NCBI RefSeq assembly: GCF_947242115.1
Contig: NC_074717.1
Location: 37,003,201 to 37,067,200, forward strand
Reading direction: 5' to 3'
DNA length: 64,000 nt
Source of the DNA: Biomphalaria glabrata
Lineage: Eukaryota > Mollusca > Gastropoda > Planorbidae
A program made the position numbers and the translations under genes. The notes below the pieces were generated by a model. It was given only the letters and a program-made list of their open reading frames with translations. It made no database searches and was not told the DNA's origin. Positions 25,401-34,400 of this stretch are shown here, in pieces. How positions within the stretch are numbered: the first letter of the stretch is position 1; each line of letters begins with the position of its first letter.

Positions 25401-28400
25401 TAGTTCAAAGTCTATCATTTAAAACAACAACAACAAAAAAAGGGTGTGTTGAGGCCACTGTTTCTAAGCATCTAAATAAAAAATGGTGTATTTGCACAGA
25501 ATTTAAATCTAAAATTTGAAAAAAAAATTTATTCTCTTCAAGATACCTGGAACTTTGATACAATCCATGTAAAAGAGATGGTTTTGGTGGAGTAAGTATT
25601 CTGTTTAAAGGATTCTCAATTATTTGCCTTGACTCTTTAGAATGTCCAGATTCTAGCTGACCATACTGTAAAAATAAGATATTCTTAGAATAAAAGCAAG
25701 AAGAAAACAAAAGAGAAACTTCTTAACACAAATATGAATGCAAACCAATAAAACTAAAGACCAATTGCACCAATTGAATGGAGTCAGAATCTTTGAAACA
25801 ATCTCTAAACATGCCTGATAGAACACTCAAACAACATACATTTGTATCTCTAAACATGCCTGATAGAACATAAGCTGTTTGATTACAAGATTCAAACCAT
25901 GTCTGGGTAAAATCTAGGCATAACTGTTTCAACCAAATTTTTATGATACTTCTAGATTTGATAGGTAGCTCTGACCACCAATTAAGGTCTTTGTTTCTTT
26001 CATTGACAAAAGCTTACTAAAAGTACAGAAAGTAGTTTTTTGGGCCTATTGAACTTTCTTTTAATAGACAGATTACACTATGGTCATATGTGGGTCAAGA
26101 CTACCAGGTTTCTACCTATATCACATGTGATGAAGAAAGCTTATTTATCTGCCTCTTGTGTAAAAGCTGAATCCAGTGCTGCAGGAACTAATGCATATTA
26201 TTTCCTCTTTTCTTAAACTCGTGTGTTCTAGTTTTGTAGCCTGATTACACACAAGAAGCTATTATATTTAGTGTATTTGTAATTGGTGTTTGCTCATAAA
26301 CAAAAGTGTTTTCAATCTGATTAGGTTTGTTTCCTTTAGTAATCAAAACAATTGATGGGTTTTTCTCACAGTTTGATTCAATAATGCAATCAGCCTAACT
26401 CATGCCTTAGTTTCAAAATGGCACTGATAAGTAAATAGAATTTTTTTCTTCAAATAATAATAAGGCATTGTCTTTGATTCTGAAGATTTAGTGCAGCATT
26501 TCACTTGACTATGGAAACTGAATATTTGACCACCTCAAATGCAGAAAAAGCCATTATCCTCTAGGGGTTTATTTCAGTTTTCTTTTCTTTGCCTGTCTTC
26601 TGAAAGGGTTTTTTAACATAAATTAAACAAAAAATCCAACAAATCTAAGTTTTGAATTACATTTTTCATTTCATGAGCATGTACAGCATCTCATCATCAA
26701 TCATCATCATTGGCCTCCTTCAGTCGTAAGATGACCGTGGTTCATCTCAAACACTTTTTCATCGGGCTGTGGAGCCCTATTTTGGAGAGACACTCCCGTC
26801 CACATATATTGCAGGTCAAGGTGGCCTTCGCTTTGGTGGTAGAGGAGTAGGTATCTACTCTAAAGTTTTAACACTTTGCGTATAGAAAAGGTAAACTTAC
26901 TTTTTTGTTTCAAGTATTTCCTTTCGTAAGCCATTGTATATTTTCATTAAAAGTTGTTATAAAATACTTTGTAGTCTGAATGTTAAATTTTCTATAAACA
27001 GGTCTCTTAGACTAAAAATGTAAAAATGATGCTGACCTCTGTCAATTAAATGAAATAAAATAAGAACAATGTTGACAAGTTTTTACTCATGGACTGACCA
27101 CTTATATTGAAAACCTTTTAAATTAACAAACAACTCAAGCTGAGTATGTTTTTGAAAACAAATGAAAAAGTCTAAAATACAACAAAAAAATTTGAACAAT
27201 ACTTCTGGATTGTTAGTAAAACATTCTTTTAAAATAGGAAATATAATTATAATCATAATTAGTAACTAATACTAAAGACTATTTATAGTTCTACCAAAGA
27301 CATTTTTTCCATCTACTCACCCTTTCTTCAGGACTGTTTTCTACTGGTGTTCTGGCAGCACTGAGCTCTACTGCTATATTGCCCATGACATGCTACAAGA
27401 GGACACAGAACTATTCAATTTCTAATTACATAATACTTAAGACTAGAATTTGATCAAACATTTACATTAACTGAAAAAAAAATGTTTCTTTCATTTTGTT
27501 ATCTTTAAATCAGGTTTTTCTCTTATTATAATTACAAGATCAATAAATTGCCAAGATAGCATATCTTCTCATAAAACTAATCAAATGTTAATTGGTCGTA
27601 ATAATTAGAAATAAAATACATTATTAGTTTACAAAGCTTCAAAGTATAGCTGAGCCAATGAGGCTATTTGTTTCATACCTTGGAACCAGCCTTCTCTATA
27701 TTTGATGCTGTCTGATGCAAGGGAACAGCTGGTGTAATATTCCCAGTTCTGTTAAACACTTCTGATTGACTCTGGCCACCAAAGCTTGAAATTGCTAATG
27801 TATTTAGCTTCATAGTTGCTTTCTCTATTTCTGGAGGGTAAAATATTTGTTGGCTTATCTCTCCTTTCTGTTTGGAAGCCAGAGCATCAGGAGTTACTGG
27901 GATTTTACTTTTGGCATTACTGTTGGTGTCTAGCTGTGTTAAGAATGACTCCAACTGTTTTTTTTCCTTCATCATGGCTGTCTTCCTCTTCATCATCTCT
28001 TTGAAATTTTCAGACTCACAGAAATCTTCAATTTCCAAGAGTTTATGGTTGAGTTCAGTATCTAGTTCTTTCAAATCAAAGTCCAAGTCCTCAATGTAAG
28101 TCTCACACTTGGTACGTCTCTTGTGAGGATCTTGCTCTTGTAACAGGCGCCTCATCACTTTGAGGCTGGCTGGGTCTTGGGGCTCCTGGTAGAGGCCACT
28201 CACTTGAGCAAGGTTCTGCTGGAGCCTGACACCTGGACCATAAGTTTGGGGAATCTGATGTGGGTTGAAACTAGCATTGGGGTGGTAGGCTGTGTGAAAG
28301 TCTTCCATGTGATTAACTTCTGACAAATAGGTGCCATGAACAGGGGGAGGTATTGAGTAAGGCAGCTGGTAAGAATTGTTCTGATTGTCTTGTGGATTGT

Positions 28401-31400
28401 AATGCAACAAATTAGACTGTTGCAAGTTGCCAGAAGCAATATTAAATGAAGAATTTACACCTGGACTCATCTGAGACGGATGGAACTGATTCGAATGTCC
28501 AAGCATGCTAAAATGTCCACTTCGCTGACTGGGGTGGAAAACATGTCTTGTGTCCTGGTCTTTTACTTGGTGAAGCATGTACTCTTGGACATCGCTATTC
28601 TTGTCCAGCAGGTGTTGGGGTATAGGCTGCTGGTGACCCCGAAACATTTGTGATGGTGGGTACATGCTCCTCTGCTGCTGGTAGAAGTAGGTAGGCTCTT
28701 TGATTGATCTGTAAGGGTCCATGTTGGGGGGTAAGTGAGGTGGAAACGGATAGTGCTGTTTCTGTTGACTTCTTTGGTAGTCAAGAATTTGATAGTCATC
28801 TGGTTGCTGTGGGAGATGTTTTCTGGAAATAGTAACATATATGTCTGTTGTAAAGCATACTCATGTAAAAAACACTTGGGGGAGCTACCACCTTCTACCA
28901 AGCATGTCCCCAGGTGGCAGATAGGGGAAGGACACTTAGATATAAGGGTAAGCTGTGAATACCAAATAAACAGCCACGGACCAACTGGTTTGCAGTCATG
29001 GAGGATGAGGTGGAGTATTCCAGTGGTTAGAATATTTACTAAGAACATCTCAGAAATCCAGGGAAATGATTGCAAAAAGCAAGTATAGGGCACTCTAACT
29101 CTAAACTCAGGTAGATGAAACTCGTTAGCTAGGGATAGCAGTTCATCTAGGAGAGAAAACTCCAAAAATAAACACCTACTGCCTTGCAGATGATCTTGGA
29201 TGATCAAAGGCTATGGGAGCACACCCAGAAAGAAAAGCAGGCTGAAGTTTGAGTCAATGGACCTCCTTGCCCATAACATATTGACATACAACCTCATCTA
29301 TGTTGGTGTTCACTAACGATTCTAATAGATGTGGCGTCCTGCCTGTGGAATCCCGCCACGCAGTTAGGGGGCTGGGATCTCCGCCTTGAAGGAGCCCACA
29401 CAAGTGAGCTGGTGGTTCTTCTATCTCTGCCTGTGGAGCCAGGAGCAGGGACAAGAAAGTAAAAACTACTGGCCAACACTCCAAGACCAAAAGTCTATAT
29501 GGAGAGCTCCCTGATTTGGAAACCACAGCGCAGTTCATCTCATATATTGGTCTAGTCATATGAACGCTCCAACATGAAAATGAGAACGAGGCAGATGAAG
29601 AAGAAATTAAAAAACAATATGTAAGCTTAGCCAAGAAACTATGTTAACATAGCAGCCCATGTAGACAGATGGTGATAGGGTCATGTTTTTAGGTCAATAA
29701 TTAATGAGTGTGTTAGGTAGTCAGTTCTGTGACCAAGCAACTATATCCACATGAGGTCATGTATCATTCTGGTTGGTATAACCTCAACTCACAAATAAAA
29801 TATCAATGACCATTGGAACAACAATAGCTGAGAGTTGATACACTCAAAAACATTTACATAAATACACAGTACAACAATGATAGCTACAAGAATAATGACC
29901 TTAAGACGAATCTTTAGTTTTGACATGTTTTCTTAATATTATAATGTAATAGTCCTATTTGTTTGTGCTATTCATTCTGAAGTGATTCGTAAATAGTTAA
30001 GAAAAAGAAATATTTAATAAGAATTTTCAGCTTTAAATATTTAGTATATACATACTACTGAATATTTTAAGTTTAAGGTCTATTATAGTAAAGTTCCCCT
30101 TTCAGACCTTGCGATCTACAGGGCAGATGATGTAAAGGTCATCTGTTTCTGTGGCCAACGGTTTACAAGTTTATCATGAGGTCAGCACAACGACCAACTG
30201 CCTTTACTTTCCCCAACTAATGTCATGTACCCATTAAAGCTGGGTGGACTCAGAAGCGCCCAAAGATCCCCAAATTAAAAATCCCAGTCTTCATCAGGAC
30301 TCAAACCCGGGAACCCGGTTCTTAAACATAGCGGTTTACCGCTATGAAGTTCTAAATTCTGGTAGTGACCAAGATTTTACTCCAAACTTGAGCAAGTTCC
30401 TAAGCTTAAAAAGAACTGAGAATTGAACATCCTAATGGCCATATAAAATCTTAAAAAAGGATATTGTTTTTTAACTCCATCTCTTACTAAACAAAGCAGA
30501 AACAGAAGCAACATGTACATAACACCCTCATTAACTATTGACCTAGAAACAGGTGACTCTTAACACAATCTGTCCACATGGGCTGCTATGTTTACCTTAT
30601 CTTACTACTTAATAATTATAAAAGCTTACATATCTTTCTTAATGAGTATACTTTATAACTTTTCCAACACTGTTGATGCTTCAAATTTAAGCATCATTTA
30701 CATTTGACCAACTCATTAAAACTGATTGTATGAGCAGATACAAACCTATTAAAATGATTTTGTCCAGACAAATAATCTTGTTCAGAGACAAGTTGAGTTA
30801 AATTTGAAACGTTGTGGGGGGCAAACTGTTTCAAAGCTGAAGCTTTTGAGTCATTCTTCTGATCCACCACAAGTGTCTGTTGCTTTTTACCAAACCTGGA
30901 AAGTATATTTGTGGACTAGGATGAAGAGCACCAAACAAGAAAAAGGTTTTTCAGTCTCAAAGGGAAAAAAAAATGTAACTTAAATTTTGTTAAAAAATAA
31001 GATGCACATACAAGAGGTATTTGTAAAATAACAGTTTACTTCATTACAATTAGATTATTGGATCTATATCTCATCACAAGTTAAATTTGTGTAAAATTTA
31101 ATAAAAGTTATATGAGTTTTTGCTTACAGAAGAGAAGTTTTTTTTATTTATTTAAAAATCTTAATTAAAAATATAATACGCCTACATTGGCTTAGTTGTA
31201 TGTCAACGAATGACCATCAACGGGGACGGGGAGGGGGTGAATGTCCTATTAAAGAATTTTGTAAATGAACTAAATAACCTATTTTAGATAATAAAAAAAA
31301 ATGATGATAAGTTCATCCCCAAAAAATACTAGAAAACAGTACCATTTCATACTTACTTGGTATGGTTGGGGTTTGTTTGAGCACACACTCCATAAGTTGG

Positions 31401-34400
31401 GTCAATCACATACTGCACTGACCCCTCACCGGTTATGCTGGTCAGTGCACTGATGGGCTCTGTCTTATGGTTCTGGCGTGATGGATGCTTGTGCCAGGTT
31501 ATGTTGCAGTTGTCACACAGATGCTTGTTGGAGCAGTTGGCACAGAAGAGTGTCGCCTCTTCCCCGCACACAGAGCACACTTAAACACAAAGAAAAAGTT
31601 CTTTCAACACAAAAATAATCTACTCCTTCGTAGTCTGTATAACAAAGGTTAATAGTTTTCTTGGTAAACACAATTTAGTGTTTGACTATCAAGAAATCCC
31701 ATACAACTGTTTTTCATAGATTATGTCTCTACAAGTTAAGTATGCCATTTGCAAAATATGGTGAAGATGATGTAAAGATCATCAGTTTCCATGACAATGG
31801 GTCCTAAATATCCTGAAAAAAAAATTGCAGGCTTCACCCGAATTCGAACACTGGACACCTCAATTAGGAAGCCAAGTGCTTTAACACTCAGCCACCCCAC
31901 CCCTATGTCTCTACATTAATGCATGTTAATTTGAGTATAAATTTATGTCACATGGTTGGGAGACTTAACATCAAACACACAAAATATTTTTAGTCATAGC
32001 TAAACCCTTGAATATTGAGCAAAATGAACAGCTACAATTTTCTAGAAACTTTATAGTTATAATAAGGCAATTTAAAGTTAAGTCACATTACTAGTGAAGC
32101 CTTTTGCGTCAGATAATACCTACTGGGTGACTAGATGAGATTAACAAATATAAAAGAAATTGTTGAAACCAAAACTTATACAAGAAAAAAATTAAAAAAT
32201 TTGAATATACACAAATTTTATCTTTGGCATATGAAATCAATTCCTTACAAATTGAGATAATTACCCAAACGTCTGCTGCTGGAAGACGAAGAGCATTCTC
32301 CACTTACTAAAGGGACAGCATCAGGCACTTCCTGTGGTGAAACAAGATCTTGCATGGCTTGTGTTTCAGAAATTTTATCTGAAGTCTGCAAAACATTGTG
32401 AAAACTGTTCTCTAACGTTATTTAAAGTAATTTAACCCAAGTCATCATTACATTAAAAAAAAAGGATATTAATATACTCCCCCCCCCCACACGTCAACAA
32501 ATGAGATTGGGCCATAGTGCTCTGAGCAGGCTATAAGCATGAAAGTTGTGCTTTGTAAAAGCTATAAATTATTATAAAAAGTTTTAGGATGAGGATGCAA
32601 CAAAAATGTAAGGAAAAGATAGGCAAATGAAATACTTTTTTTTGAAGAAGTGAAAAATAGCATCAAGTCACAAACTGCTTTACACAGGGTAAGACAGTAT
32701 AAATAATAGATCACAAACTGCTTTACACAGGGTAAGACAGTGTAGATGATAGAACACAAACTGCTTTACACAAGGTAAGACAGTGTAGATGATAGAACAC
32801 AAACTGCTGTACAGAGGCCAAGACAGTACAGATGACAGAAAGTGGAAAGAAATAAACAGGTCCTTTCTTGTGGTGCCTGGATGATCTACCTGAATAATAA
32901 AACAGCTTTTGTTATTACAATATTGACCCTTTTTTCATTATTTAATTACCCCTTCTTCTTTAACAAAATTCATTGCATCAAGTTCATCTTTGATTGCTCC
33001 ATCTGGCAAGGCTTCCCATGCTGATGTCACTTCTTTAGTCACATTGGTATCTACATTATCCATGTTCTGGATTCCAGCTATATGACTAGAGCTGTTATTG
33101 ACATTCTGTTTAAAAAATAAAAATAATATTTTAAATTTAAATGGTGAGAGAAAAGAAAATGTTAACATCTTTTATTTCAGAATTTGCAATTTTATATTAA
33201 TATATTTAAGAGCAACATTAATACCCAAGTCAAGTAATCATACACATTTACTGGCATGTCATGTCATCCTGATCTTTTGGGCCATTTAGGAACAAGGATA
33301 AAGAAATCAGGGAAGATAATTAAAGTTTTGTTGTACTTCAAACTCTTGAATTTGTGAATTTTAATTCTGTGCTTTAAGTATTGTGATATTAAAATATTTA
33401 ATATTCTACAACCCATGCATAAGCTTTCATAATATGTTACTAGATGCTTCTCAGCCTCAATGTGACCCTTGGATGGAAACGGCTGTTAGAGGAGATGATA
33501 AGCTGCCTGGTCGCGTGGTTTGCGTGCTGGACTGTCGTTCGGATTTATCGAGGGTTCAAACCCTGCCCGCTCCCATCCCCCGTCGTCCTGCGGGAGGTTT
33601 GGACTAGGAAGTAAACTATCTTCAACTCTGAAGGAACATCCGAATTATGTAAAACAAAACATTTTTAAGCCAATAAGGAAGCAAAACATTGGGGAACAGG
33701 GAAGGAATATGAGGAAGTTTCCTCAGTGTTCTCAGCCTTTGGCCTCACTTCTAACTGAAGCACCTCAGGATACGTGCCATCTGCACTAGGGATACAAACA
33801 TTTACGCTTGGATCTTTCCCAAACAGAAGTTTGTTCAGACAGGCAGATGGAGGCTTCCATAAGCCTAGAGTTCCAAAAGTATTTGATTCAACTCATAGGA
33901 CAATTACAGAAAAGAAATGACCAACTAGTAAACATCACACAATACCAGCTCCACATATAAAATGCACAATAATGGATAGCTAGTACAATGCACACATGTG
34001 TCCTGGTAAAAAAAAATATAACTTATCAAGAACCGATGTCAGATTTAGTTATAGCACTGAACACTTTTCCTGTAAACATATAACTAGAACTAAATCCTAA
34101 ATATTGTGAGAATGGTATATCTGTTAATTACATACATTTAAAGACATTGAAGATGTTGACATTCTATAATGACTCTCATAATCAGCCATGGAGCTCTGAC
34201 CTGAAACATCAGCTGGTTCATCTTCTATCTTAAGTCCTGACAATACCAAGGCCATTACTTCATCTCTAGAATGTATTAAAAAAATGTATTAAAATAAAAA
34301 AGTGAAATTTCTCAAAATAAATGTACATTGTAAATATAATTGTAAGTATTATTGGGGTGTGGTGACGCAGTTTTACAAGCTTTAAAGTGCATGCATAGTT

